In this document: positions 12,063 through 21,289 of the stretch, piece by piece
Position numbering within the stretch: the stretch's first letter is position 1
Layout: each line of letters begins with the position of its first letter
Assembly: GCA_006937955.1 (NCBI GenBank)
Contig: SSNP01000031.1
Coordinates: 3,341,067 to 3,405,066 of the forward strand
Reading direction: 5' to 3'
DNA length: 64,000 nucleotides
Origin: Pachypanchax playfairii
Lineage: Eukaryota; Chordata; Actinopteri; Cyprinodontiformes; Aplocheilidae
Notes under the pieces: generated by a model
Databases searched by the model: none
The model's input: the letters and a program-made list of their open reading frames with translations, nothing else
What the model was told of the DNA's origin: nothing
Translations under genes and position numbers: made by a program

Positions 12063-13663
12063 CAGTGGGGCAAAAAAGTATTTAGTCAGCCACCAATTGT
12101 GTAAGTTCTCCCAATTAAAAAGATCAGAGAGGCCTGTAATTTTCATCATAGGTATACCTCAACTATGAGAGACAAAATGAGGAAAAAAATCCAGAAAATC
12201 ACATTGTCTGATTTTTAAAGAATTTATTTGCAAATTATGGTGGAAAATAAGTATTTGGTCACCTACAAACAAGTAAGATTTCTGGCTTTCACAGACCTGT
12301 AACTTCTGTAAGAGGCTCCTCGGTCCTCCACTCGTTACCTGTATTAATGGCACCTGTGTGAACTCGTTATCAGTATAAAAGACACCTGTCCACAACCTCA
12401 AACAGTCACGCTCCAAACTCCACTATGGCCAAGACCAAAGAGCTGTCAAAGGACACCAGAAACAAAATTGTAGACCTTCACCAGGCTGGGAAGACTGAAT
12501 CTGCAATAGGTAAGCAGCTTGGTGTGAAGAAATCAACTGTGGGAGCAATTATTAGAAAATGGAAGACATACAAGACCACTGATAATCTCCCTCGATCTGG
12601 GGCTCCACGCAAGATCTCACCCCGTGGGGTCAAAATGATCACAAGAACGGTGAGCAAAAATCCCAGAACCACACGGAGGGACCTAGTGAATGACCTGCAG
12701 AGAGCTGGGACCAAAGTAACAAAGGCTACCATCAGTAACACACTACGCCGCCAGGGACTCAAATCCTGCAGTGCCAGACGTGTCCCCCTGCTGAAGCCAG
12801 GACACGTCCAGGCCCGTCTGCGGTTTGCTAGAGAGCATTTGGATGATCCAGAAGAGGATTGGGAGAACATCATATGGTCAGATGAAACCAAAATAGAACT
12901 TTTTGGTAGAAACTCAACTTGTCGTGTTTGGAGGGGAAAGAATGCTGAGTTGGATCCAAAGAACACCATACCTACTGTAAAGCATGGGGGTGGAAACATC
13001 ATGCTTTGGGGCTGTTTTTCTGCAAGGGGACCAGGACGACTGATCCGTGTAAAGGAAAGAATGAATGGGGCCATGTATCGTAAGATTTTGAGTGAAAACC
13101 TCCTTCCATCAGCAAGGGCATTGAAAATGAGACGTGGCTGGGTCTTTCAGCATGACAATGATCCCAAACACACCGCCCGGGCAACGAAGGAGTGGCTTCG
13201 TAAGAAGCATTTCAAGGTCCTGGAGTGGCCTAGCCAGTCTCCAGATCTCAACCCCATAGAAAATCTCTGGAGGGAGTTGAAAGTCCGTGTTGCCCAGCGT
13301 CAGCCCCAAAACATCACTGCTCTAGAGGAGATCTGCATGGAGGAATGGGCCAAAATACCAGCAACAGTGTGTGAAAACCTTGTGAAGACTTACAGAAAAC
13401 GTTTGACCTCTGTCATTGCCAACAAAGGCTATATAACAAAGTATTGAGATTAACTTTTGTTATTGACCAAATACTTATTTTCCACCATAATTTGCAAATA
13501 AATTCTTTAAAAATCAGACAATGTGATTTTCTGGATTTTATTTCCTCATTTTGTCTCTCATAGTTGAGGTATACCTATGATGAAAATTACAGGCCTCTCT
13601 GATCTTTTTAAGTGGGAGAACTTACACAATTGGTGGCTGACTAAATACTTTTTTGCCCCACTG
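12063..13663 (+). mobile_element. Tc1/mariner transposon, full length, copy 1
   Basis: A 1601-bp element flanked by TA (12061-12062, 13664-13665). Long inverted repeats begin CAGTGGGGCAAAAAAGTATT and extend over about 200 bp at each end. It contains an intact transposase. It sits in an intron of the THAP-type gene. Confidence 0.97.
12425..13447 (+). CDS. Tc1 transposase (340 aa), copy 1
   Basis: Cut-and-paste transposase of the IS630-Tc1-mariner superfamily that binds its inverted repeats and inserts at TA. Residues 1-60 form the first helix-turn-helix (AIGKQLGVKKSTVGAIIRKW), and 65-125 the second DNA-binding unit (RRDLVNDL, TISNTLRRQGL). The catalytic DD34E triad is seen at D153 (IIWSDETK), D244 (FQHDNDPKHT) and E279 (SPDLNPIENLW). 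Full family length with no stop or frameshift. The start ATG is the first in frame, about 360 bp inside the element. Overlapping - strand frames of 198, 66 and 61 aa are shadows. Confidence 0.96.
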   Translation: MAKTKELSKDTRNKIVDLHQAGKTESAIGKQLGVKKSTVGAIIRKWKTYKTTDNLPRSGAPRKISPRGVKMITRTVSKNPRTTRRDLVNDLQRAGTKVTKATISNTLRRQGLKSCSARRVPLLKPGHVQARLRFAREHLDDPEEDWENIIWSDETKIELFGRNSTCRVWRGKNAELDPKNTIPTVKHGGGNIMLWGCFSARGPGRLIRVKERMNGAMYRKILSENLLPSARALKMRRGWVFQHDNDPKHTARATKEWLRKKHFKVLEWPSQSPDLNPIENLWRELKVRVAQRQPQNITALEEICMEEWAKIPATVCENLVKTYRKRLTSVIANKGYITKY

Positions 13664-14249
13664 TACGAGTGTCTCACACTGCAGGTATAAACCACAAACA
13701 CTGCTGTTATCACTGCTATAATCAACCTTGGTAAAACGTAATCCTTAGCAGTTTTTAGCTCCTTATTTTGCTCACTCACCTCAGACTCGCGCCCTAAATC
13801 CTCTTGTTGGCGGGGCAGCAGTGTCGGTGTCCTTTGGCCCAGCCGTGGAAGAGCAAGGGTGGGGACGGTGTCCCTCTTCAAAAAGAGCTTCTTCACAAAA
13901 CCACGTTCATACTCCAGCAAGTTGGTGAAGGAATCGCGGGTAAAAAATGTTGTCTACAAACTCCGGCATGAGGCGGAAGTTCACATTTTTCCCCAATGTC
14001 AATTACGCGCAACCACTGGCACCTAATTTCAAATATCTGAGGAATCCAATGCAAACCTACAGAACTGTGGCAACCCACTACACTACACTTCCTCCCCATC
14101 CTAACAAACAATACAATATACACTAATATTACACAAAACGTACAACTCTAAATATTACAATTCCTAAATAATGGCGTATGCTAAAAGCAGCTAATCTAAC
14201 ACTAATGAACAACTAAGAAATCTACAACTATACAATACTACTACTTCTA

Positions 14250-14558
14250 TAATTTTCTACACTAAATATTGTAACTAATATTTTCAACCTTGGTAAAACG
14301 TAATCCTTAGCAGTTTTTAGCTCCTTATTTTGCTCACTCACCTCAGACTCGCGCCCTAAATCCTCTTGTTGGCAGGGCAGCAGTGTCGGTGTCCTTTGGC
14401 TCAGCCGTGGAAGAGCAACGGGGACGGCCTCCCTCTTCAAAACCAGCTTCTTCACAAAGCCACGTTCATGCTCCAGCAAGTTGGTGAAGGAATCGCAGGT
14501 AAAATGTTGTCTGCAAACTCCGGCATATAATTTTCTACACTAAATATTGGAACTAAAA
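14250..14558 (-). repeat. Local duplication of the THAP linker exon
   Basis: 14284-14525 repeats 13721-13970 with scattered substitutions. It is bounded by a repeated flank (ATAATTTTCTACACTAAATA at about 14248 and 14527). This copy keeps the uninterrupted frame after CRQHF (CRQHFTCDSFTNLLEHERG), whereas the downstream copy carries two extra bases there. Copy order suggests the repaired-looking version sits upstream of the finger start, so it is unlikely to be spliced into a working protein. Confidence 0.75.
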
Positions 14559-15028
14559 TCTAAGTTAATAACGCTAACTAAATGCTGTGCTATCAAATCG
14601 CTAACCTGAAAATCAAAGACGTTCGCAGTGCTCTCTATTCAAACTCCAACTCGCTACGAGGCGGGTCTACGGCTGAGCCGTTTTTATACTCGGCAGCGGC
14701 AGAGCGGCCACATCACACAATCTTCAGAACCTCAGAGCCAATCAGAAAATTGGACGCGAAATTCGAATGCAGTACACTGTTTAACCTTAGGAGGGAGCCA
14801 CACATACGTTTTTTGGCTTAAAGTTAAGATTTTAACAAATATGCACTAAAATATCAAAATAATGACTGGGACATGTAGTTAAGACTACGTGACACCCGTT
14901 TAGACAGTTTATCAGCAAAAAAAAGTTGATTTGGGGGTTAGTTGCACTTTAAGTGAATTTTTTTATAGAATAGGATAAAACCGGAGCGCCCGGAGAAAAC
15001 CCTCACATTCATTTAAAGACCCCCCCCC

Positions 15029-15051
15029 ACACACACACACACACACACACA
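15029..15051. repeat. (AC)n microsatellite
   Basis: C-run followed by an AC dinucleotide tract, also present at 36931-36967 and 39445-39481 in the duplicated copies. Confidence 0.9.
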
Positions 15052-16267
15052 AGGACATATAGATGCGTATTTTAAATTGCATTTGGTGTCATGCTTTCAG
15101 TCTGAGTTTCCAGATCAGTTTGCTGAATGCTTGAGTCCTTTTGCTTATCATAAATATCTGATGGCTGTTTCCTCGTGATGAAGGTATGATTTAGATCATC
15201 AGCTGCCTGAATCCTGTCTGATGGATTCACCTTCAACATTTTCTTTAGGAGATCGACAAATTGAGGTAGATCCACTTCGTAATCGTTTGGTGCCTTATTC
15301 AGAAGGTCATCCAGGGAGTCTAAGGGCTTGTAATCCAACGATCTATCAGCAAGCATACTTCCTGGTGAACGCTGATACTCTGATTGTGTTTTTAATCCCC
15401 AACAAGCGTCATGTCCAGCCTGATCTTGTGTGAAAAAGCACCTGGTTCCATGGGCTTTAGCAAATAATTCTTTTTCAGGTACACCGAGGGTATCAATAAT
15501 AGATTTCACGTAGTCATACTCACTTTTCTGTTCAAACAAGGAAGAGCCAAGAAATAAATATGCCAGCGTGCATCCTAAACTCCAAATGTCAATGCTTTCA
15601 GATGGTTCAAAGTGAAGAAAGACCTCAGGTGCACTAAAGCCGTTAACACGGGGAAGCTTAGTGCCTAGACATTTCTGTGTCTCACACGCATTTTGGAAAC
15701 CGATCAGTTTCATCTTGGTGGGCAGTGTCTCATGAGTCTCATCCACAAAAATCATGATATTTCCTGGGGTTATATTACAGTGTGTAATCCCAGACTTTTT
15801 CAGCTCAAATAGACCCTGCAATGTCTCCTCAGCGATCATTCTGATATCATACAGTGACCAGCGATATCCATCAGCCATTATATCCTGTAAGCTACAATTC
15901 AAATGTTCATACACAAAATAAATACACTTGTCAGATTTAAAATGATCAATTAATCTGACAAAGTAATCATTATTTGCTCTGTGATTCTCAAGACAGTCGA
16001 AGGCTTTGGCGTCTCTCTCATCTGGACTGTAAAACTCCTTCCTGATGCATTTTAAAACCAAATTCTCACCCGTTGTGTTTTTACAATTGGCTGATGGTAT
16101 CGTGTTTCCTTTATGATTTTTTCAACACAATACTCGGATTTACCGGTAACTGACACACCTTCAGCCAGTCGAAAAGATGAATCCCAGTCCTCAGCTGGTT
16201 TTCTCATCTGCCTGAATAAATTAATTATTAATAAAATAAAAATCCAAATCATTATTGGTACAATGTT

Positions 16268-16432
16268 TGTTATGTTATATGTATATAACTGTGGGTTCTA
16301 TTCACTAGACAAACGACAGACTCGGTTCAACGTCAACTGTTTACTCACAAGCCCGGAACAGGAACTGTGTTCCCCTCAAATGGGTCCGTGGTACAACACA
16401 TTAGAATATTCATAACATTTCATTACACAACA
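16268..16432 (-). repeat. 3' LTR of the Ty3/gypsy element
   Basis: 165 bp, - strand orientation. Differs from the 5' LTR at three positions noticed by eye. Confidence 0.93.
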
Positions 16433-16956
16433 CCTCCCCCTTAAGTAGAATCTTCCCTTACAACAGTGTTTATAGAACCTTTTATCATCACTCTCTGTAA
16501 GAAGCTCTTAAATGTATAAACATATCCTCTTTGAACTGTATAAACCTGGGTGTCATCTTACTCTGACTATTGCATACATCCACTCAAAACATTAGAATAC
16601 ATCTACCTCTCTTTTTTTTTTTTTTTTCCGTTAGTCCCAAAAGTGTCTTATAAATTCAGACGTCTGGGAGGGCGTGAGAGTCTGCCTGATGCTGTGATGT
16701 ATGTGTTGGATGCATCTCTATCTGTATGTGTGTGCCTGTTTGTTTCTGTGACAGTGCGTGCAGGTGTGCCTGTGTTACCTGGCTCTGGGGTGACCTCAGG
16801 TGTCTTGGTTATGTCTGGTGTAGTTGTCTGTGTGTTGTGGACTGGACGTATGTGTGAGCGGTTACGCCTAACCGAACCTTCATCAGTGTGAAAGATGTAG
16901 GATCAGGGTGTTGATGCTTTCTGCACAACTGCCCCGTGTTTGTTTTCTTTGGGCAG

Positions 16957-17622
16957 TCAAACGTCTTGGCCTGACTGCAGCTGCGGCAGGACCCAAACTC
17001 TGTGGCGCTGGTTGTACCGGCGCTGCTGGTTTTCTTTCGCCTGCCTTTCCCCCTTCCGGAACCGTCCAATGTTTGGCCACCGGGGTCGAAGTGTAGCTGG
17101 AACCTGGGGAATGCCTGTGCGAATCTGCCTTCCCATGAGGAGCTGCGCTGGAGAGTAGCCACTCTCCAAGGGTGTGGCGCGGTACGTCTGCAGAGCCCCT
17201 GCCTTGTCGCCTTTTCCTTTCCACAGCCCTTTGACTGTGGCAACAGCCTGCTCTGCCTCACCGTTGGCCTGCGGATATCTGGGGCTGCTGGTGACATGAG
17301 CAAATTCGTATGCTCTGGCAAAGGACTGGAACACTGAACCGCTGTACTGCGGCCCATTGTCGGACATGACAGTCTCTGGTGTCCCATGGCGACTGAAGAC
17401 ATCCTTCAGAGCAGCCACTACTGTCTCAGCCGTAGCTACTCTGAGCTGTGCTATTTCTATACAGCGTGAAAAATAGTCCACTACGAGCAGGTAAGTGCTA
17501 TTTTCCCAAAAGAACAGGTCTGTGCCAACACGTTGCCAGGGTCTGTCTTGCACCGGTGTTGTCAGCAGCGGCTCTCTCTGTTCTGCACGATGCTGTGAAC
17601 AGATGTTGCAGTTCTCCACCAT
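16957..17622 (-). CDS. Gypsy integrase fragment (221 aa)
   Basis: The second half of an HHCC zinc finger (ENCNICSQHR) leads into the integrase core. The D,D-35-E triad is seen at D35 (VGTDLFF), D88 (MSDNGPQY) and E124 (NGEAEQAV). The zinc-finger histidines lie upstream at about 17720-17640, beyond two stop codons, so the open frame here is only part of the pol product. Confidence 0.88.
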   Translation of the reverse strand: MVENCNICSQHRAEQREPLLTTPVQDRPWQRVGTDLFFWENSTYLLVVDYFSRCIEIAQLRVATAETVVAALKDVFSRHGTPETVMSDNGPQYSGSVFQSFARAYEFAHVTSSPRYPQANGEAEQAVATVKGLWKGKGDKAGALQTYRATPLESGYSPAQLLMGRQIRTGIPQVPATLRPRWPNIGRFRKGERQAKENQQRRYNQRHRVWVLPQLQSGQDV

Positions 17623-17763
17623 CTGTTTGATGTGGACTGACAGTCCTGGCCACCAGACTGACTGGCGGGCCCTAGCTCAACATTTAACGACCCCTTGGTG
17701 TCCACTGTGCAGTTGCTGCATTATTTTCCCCCTCAGCTCACCTGGGATGACAATGCGTTGACC

Positions 17764-19713
17764 TCAGAGGAGCAGCTGCCCATTCATGGTGAGGTTGTCT
17801 TTTTCAGACCAGAAGGGAGCCAGCTCGAGGGGCAGTACGTGTCTCTCCGGCCACTCTGACTCGCAGTATTGGATCAGCTGTGCACAGATTGGGTCCTCTT
17901 TCTGCTTTGCCACTATCTCTCTCAGACGATGTTCTGTGGCAGGGAGGCTCTGAGTGACGGTGTCCAGGAACACTTTGACCTCGGCCTCATTCTCCTTTTC
18001 CTCCGCCGTGAGGAGTTCGTCAAGAGCCTTGGTGCTAAGCAATGGCACGAGGGGCTTGTGGTCTGTCTCCAATCTGAATTTCAGTCCCAGCAGGTAGGAA
18101 GACAGACCCTCACATGCCCACGTAGCTGCCAGAGCCTCTTTCTCAATCTGAGTGTAGTGTCTTCCCACGTCTGACATACCTCGTGAGATGAAAACGATCG
18201 GCTTCCACGCACCATCTGGTTGCCGCTGGGTGAGGACGCCCCCTAGACCGAAAGATGAGGCGTCTGCCGACACGCACGTCTCCGCTATCGGCGAGCAGGC
18301 AGCCAGCACCTGTGCTGAGCTGAGTTCAGACTTGAGTCTTTGAAAAGCCTCTTTCTGCGGCGCTCCCCAGCACCACTCATTCTTTCCACACAGCAAGTCT
18401 TTGATTGGGCGAGTGTATGACGCGAGGTGTGGCAGAAACTTGCTGAGGTAGTTCGCCATACCCATCAGTCTTTTCACCCCCTCAACGTCAGTTGGTGCGG
18501 GCATGTTTTGTATGGCCTTGATTTTCTCAGGATCAGGTGTGACGCCATCCACGGAGACACGATGGCCCAGGAAAGTAATGCTGTCTCTACTGAACTCACA
18601 TTTCTTCCCATTCAATGTCAGTCCCTCCTTGTGGAGTTTCTTTAGGACCTGACAGAGTCTCTCGTCGTGCTGGGCCTTACTGTCCCCATACACCAGGATA
18701 TCATCAGCGTGGCACACTACGCCTGCACAGCCCTCCAGCATCTGCATCATCCTCCGCTGAAAATGTTCGGGGGCGGAGGAAATCCCGAACGGCAAGCAGT
18801 TGAACGCGTATCTCCCGAACGGGGTGATGAAGGTTGTCAGCAGCTTGCTTTCCTCTGCCAACGGGATTTGCCAGAAGCCAGAGGTGGCATCCAGCTTGGT
18901 GAACACTTTTGCCCCGGCCAGCATGCCCAGGGTGTGATCGACAGTTGGGAGGATGTGTCGTTCCCTCTGAAACCACTTGTTGAGGTGTGTTAAGTCCACA
19001 CACAGCCGTATCTCGTAATTAGGCTTTGTCACTACGACCAACCCGGCACACATGGGTGTGGGCTGAGTCACCTTGGAGATGACCCCCATGCTGACCATGC
19101 GATCTAGTTCAGTTTTTACCTTGTCACGGAGGGGGAGAGGCACGCGGCGTGGAGAAGACAATGCATATGGGACAGCATCTGACCCCAGGGTGATGGCATA
19201 GAGCTCCTTTAATTTCCCTAGCCCGGTGAACACAGTGGGGAACAGCGCCTTGAAGTCTTTCTGATGTGCTTCCACTGCATGAACGCGCTGCACCAGATTG
19301 AGGGCCCTGATCGCTGGGAGACCTAACAGAGGCTTGGACAGATCATTCACAACATACACATCTTGTCTAGTTGTTTTGCCCTTCAATGTCAGGCTCCCTT
19401 TAAAGCACCCCTCAACCTCAAGTCTGTGGTGTCCTGGACCGTACAGCACTTTCCTTGGCTGCTGCAGTGCTCCATGGACTCTGCCGGAGTATGTGCTGCT
19501 GGGAATCGCTGTGACTGCAGCCCCCGTATCCAGCTTGAACGCTGTTTCCTGCTCGTTCAACAGCAGCACACCGATCAACTCATCCTCTCCTCTCGACCTC
19601 ACTTCTCCCAGGAAAGCGAAATCCTCCTCCTCACATCTCATGTATCCCTGCGTGATGTCATGCACACTCTTGGCTGACCTGCGAAATGTCCCTTTTTGTG
19701 GCACTTTCGACAT
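17764..19713 (-). CDS. Gypsy pol: protease, RT, RNase H (649 aa)
   Basis: Protease active site FKLDTGAAVTAIP (about residues 59-71). RT palm signatures KLDATSGFWQIPL (273-285), LPFGISSAPEHFQ (307-319) and HADDILVYG (335-343, an ADD variant of the usual DD box). RNase H region with SADASSFGLGG (482-492), EKEALA and TDHKPL (550-555). The stretch after residue 560 jumps from RNase H into a linker, indicating an internal deletion. It ends at TGA. Two in-frame stops separate it from integrase. Confidence 0.9.
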   Translation of the reverse strand: MSKVPQKGTFRRSAKSVHDITQGYMRCEEEDFAFLGEVRSRGEDELIGVLLLNEQETAFKLDTGAAVTAIPSSTYSGRVHGALQQPRKVLYGPGHHRLEVEGCFKGSLTLKGKTTRQDVYVVNDLSKPLLGLPAIRALNLVQRVHAVEAHQKDFKALFPTVFTGLGKLKELYAITLGSDAVPYALSSPRRVPLPLRDKVKTELDRMVSMGVISKVTQPTPMCAGLVVVTKPNYEIRLCVDLTHLNKWFQRERHILPTVDHTLGMLAGAKVFTKLDATSGFWQIPLAEESKLLTTFITPFGRYAFNCLPFGISSAPEHFQRRMMQMLEGCAGVVCHADDILVYGDSKAQHDERLCQVLKKLHKEGLTLNGKKCEFSRDSITFLGHRVSVDGVTPDPEKIKAIQNMPAPTDVEGVKRLMGMANYLSKFLPHLASYTRPIKDLLCGKNEWCWGAPQKEAFQRLKSELSSAQVLAACSPIAETCVSADASSFGLGGVLTQRQPDGAWKPIVFISRGMSDVGRHYTQIEKEALAATWACEGLSSYLLGLKFRLETDHKPLVPLLSTKALDELLTAEEKENEAEVKVFLDTVTQSLPATEHRLREIVAKQKEDPICAQLIQYCESEWPERHVLPLELAPFWSEKDNLTMNGQLLL

Positions 19714-19868
19714 TCGGCGTCACGGGCCGGGCATTCTTTCCATGGATGTCTTTTAGCGTTCCCGCACTTGCCACAACGTGCGATATGGCTGTCTGTTTTC
19801 ACATCCACAACTTTACGCCCCTTCGGTTTCTTTGTTGTTTCTTTGTTTCTACCTGTTCAGCTGTCTGC

Positions 19869-20477
19869 TCACCCCCCCCTCAGCACCGGCTGTTGTTTCT
19901 TTACTGCCGCACTTTGCTTAACTTGAGTCATTGCTTTTTCTAGAGTGAATTCTGCGTCCAGCTGTAGCCGTTCAGACAGCCTGGCATCTAAGATTCCCAC
20001 CACAATTCTGTCCCTGATCAACTCATCTCTCAAGGCTCCGAACCGGCAATGTTCAGCTAACGTGTGTACGACAGTAATCAAAGACTCCACACTTTCACTC
20101 GGTTGCTGGTTACGACGGTTGAAGCAGGCTCTTTCGTAGATCATGTTCCTTTTGCTGACAAAGTGCTTTTCAAATGCCGCTGTGACAGTTTCGTAAAATG
20201 TCTTCTGAGCTTCGGTTAACGGCAGCACATTCAAAACGTCTTCCGCCTCCTCCCCCGCCGAGTACATAAACGCATTCACCTGGAAGTCCTGAGACTGTTT
20301 GTCCAGCCCTGATGCGATTATGTAGCGGTCAAATTGCTTAATCCATTTCGGCCATTCCTTAGGTTTTGAAAAGTCAAACTTGCTTGGCGGAAGGTACTGA
20401 GGTAACGGCGGCTGGATGGCTAGCTGTGGCTGAGCTAACGGTACATTTGATGGGGCTTGTGCGTCTTCTTCACTCAT
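19869..20477 (-). CDS. Gypsy gag (capsid region, 202 aa, frame-shifted end)
   Basis: Begins MSEEDAQAPSN. Residues 35-185 resemble a Ty3/gypsy capsid (KEWPKWIKQFDRYIIASGL, NRRNQQPSESVESLI). The frame ends at a GGGGGGG tract (19869-19880). Zinc-knuckle Cys/His residues (CRKCHKKGHF) are found in another frame around 19700-19790, so a frameshift separates capsid from nucleocapsid. Confidence 0.85.
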   Translation of the reverse strand: MSEEDAQAPSNVPLAQPQLAIQPPLPQYLPPSKFDFSKPKEWPKWIKQFDRYIIASGLDKQSQDFQVNAFMYSAGEEAEDVLNVLPLTEAQKTFYETVTAAFEKHFVSKRNMIYERACFNRRNQQPSESVESLITVVHTLAEHCRFGALRDELIRDRIVVGILDARLSERLQLDAEFTLEKAMTQVKQSAAVKKQQPVLRGG

Positions 20478-20557
20478 TTTCGTTCTTCGTCGTCTTTATT
20501 TCGTTTGGTCGTCGTCACGTTTCGTTACTTTAACGTACTACCTCTAATCTGACACCA

Positions 20558-20722
20558 TGTTATGTTATATGTATATAACTGTGGGTTCTAGTCACTAGAC
20601 AAACGACAGACTCGGTTCAACGTCAACCGTTTACTCACAAGCCCGGAACAGGAACTGTGTTCCCCTCAAATGGGTCCGTGGTACAACACATTAGAATCTT
20701 CATAACATTTCATTACACAACA
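20558..20722 (-). repeat. 5' LTR of the Ty3/gypsy element
   Basis: 165 bp, begins TGTTGTG and ends ATAACA on the - strand. The primer binding site follows immediately. Confidence 0.93.
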
Positions 20723-20861
20723 ATGTTGTACATCAGCTCTGCAAGAGATAGTTTTGGCGTCGGGGGAAGGAATAAAAAAAACAATGTTGCATAAAACAGA
20801 AACATGTTTTCAATTCAGTTTCGCGTTTCCAAGTGAAAATGAAGCAAGCTTACCGAGTCAG

Positions 20862-20945
20862 CTTTTATACAGCTCTGCCCTGAGTGACAAAACACGGGCT
20901 GAAGTCATCGGCGCATGCGCACGCTACAACGCTTTGATGACGTCA
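20862..20945 (-). promoter_or_regulatory. Promoter remnant of HIPK-like copy A
   Basis: TATAAAAG (20862-20869), an NRF1-type palindrome GCGCATGCGC (20911-20920) and a perfect cAMP-response palindrome TGACGTCA (20938-20945) lie upstream of the start codon. The same sites occur in copies B and C. The assignment is from motif matches only. Confidence 0.5.
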
Positions 20946-21289
20946 CCGGGTCCGCGGACTGTCTGTAGTAATACATCCGGCCACTGGATGTCGCTGTTCT
21001 TCCAAACTGATGAACAGACTGCATGGATGTTTCAATTCAAAGCTGGAGAGGCCAAATCAATACAAATAAAATACAAAAATAAATACAAATAAATAAAAAT
21101 GAAAAAAAAAATACCTGTGTATAAATAAAAAATTCACAGGGGAAGAGTAAGTAAGAGAACAAGACTGAATTGCCTATTGTATACATATCTGAAAGGGGAT
21201 TATAAATTCGTCTTTATAAAGAAATTATGTAACTTAATGGCATTAAATGTGGACATTTTGTCTAAGGATCTCAACAGTAGTTTCATTTC

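Larger units (their letters stand above)
9560..14123 (-). pseudogene. THAP-domain transposase gene (Kolobok-like), broken
   Basis: Multi-exon - strand gene. A THAP zinc finger starts at MGRKC (14099; C-x4-C, then CRQHF near 13950), followed by a coiled linker (13930-13740). Downstream exons with GT-AG borders: 10981-11149, 10574-10850 (several Cys pairs, QWSSQP, PAGNLQLCAAVLF), 10309-10487, 10161-10237 (HSAKYGSYTMMDLQRNK), 9892-10078 (SIVTDWH, DPWHMGKG) and about 9560-9815 (NHLYWSS, NVHTHN). A THAP finger plus this body matches teleost THAP-type transposases, which I assign to Kolobok from memory. Breaks: two extra bases in a T-run after CRQHF (13942-13947), one extra base in a G-run (about 10330-10338), a Tc1 insertion at 12063-13663, and a truncated 3' end. 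P-element/THAP9 ancestry is an alternative. Confidence 0.6.
16268..20722 (-). mobile_element. Ty3/gypsy LTR retrotransposon, 4455 bp
   Basis: Two 165-bp LTRs (16268-16432, 20558-20722; about 3 differences) with TG..CA ends. Flanked by a 5-bp duplication ATGTT (16263-16267, 20723-20727). On the - strand a primer binding site TGGTGTCAGATTAGAGG directly follows the 5' LTR (20557 downward), and a purine tract AAGGGGGAGG precedes the 3' LTR. Domain order gag, protease, RT, RNase H, integrase identifies Ty3/gypsy. Short length, frame breaks and stops mark it as inactive. It is inserted in HIPK-like copy A, so it is younger than the duplication. Confidence 0.96.
15072..20805 (-). pseudogene. HIPK-like transmembrane pseudokinase, copy A (disrupted)
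   Basis: Kinase part at 15072-16070; transmembrane exon start at about 16100-16262; first residues and promoter displaced to 20723-20805. Homeodomain-interacting-kinase features: APEVFLHFEPSESIDIWSLG, EYDYVKSIIDTLGVPEKELF, FVDLLKKMLKVNPSDRI. The beta-3 Lys region is LVLKC, but the catalytic loop reads HCNITPGN (Asp lost) and the DFG position reads LIGF, so catalysis is not expected. Relative to copy B it has a 4-bp and a 3-bp deletion at about 16067-16092 that shift frame between the membrane and kinase parts. A Ty3/gypsy element sits in the N-terminal coding region. It retains the alpha-F/G segment (about 60 residues) that copies B and C have lost. Confidence 0.8.

Noticed and set aside
12478..13074. 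198-codon - strand frame inside Tc1 (also at 24466-25062 and 53769-54365)
   Set aside because: Antisense shadow of the conserved transposase.
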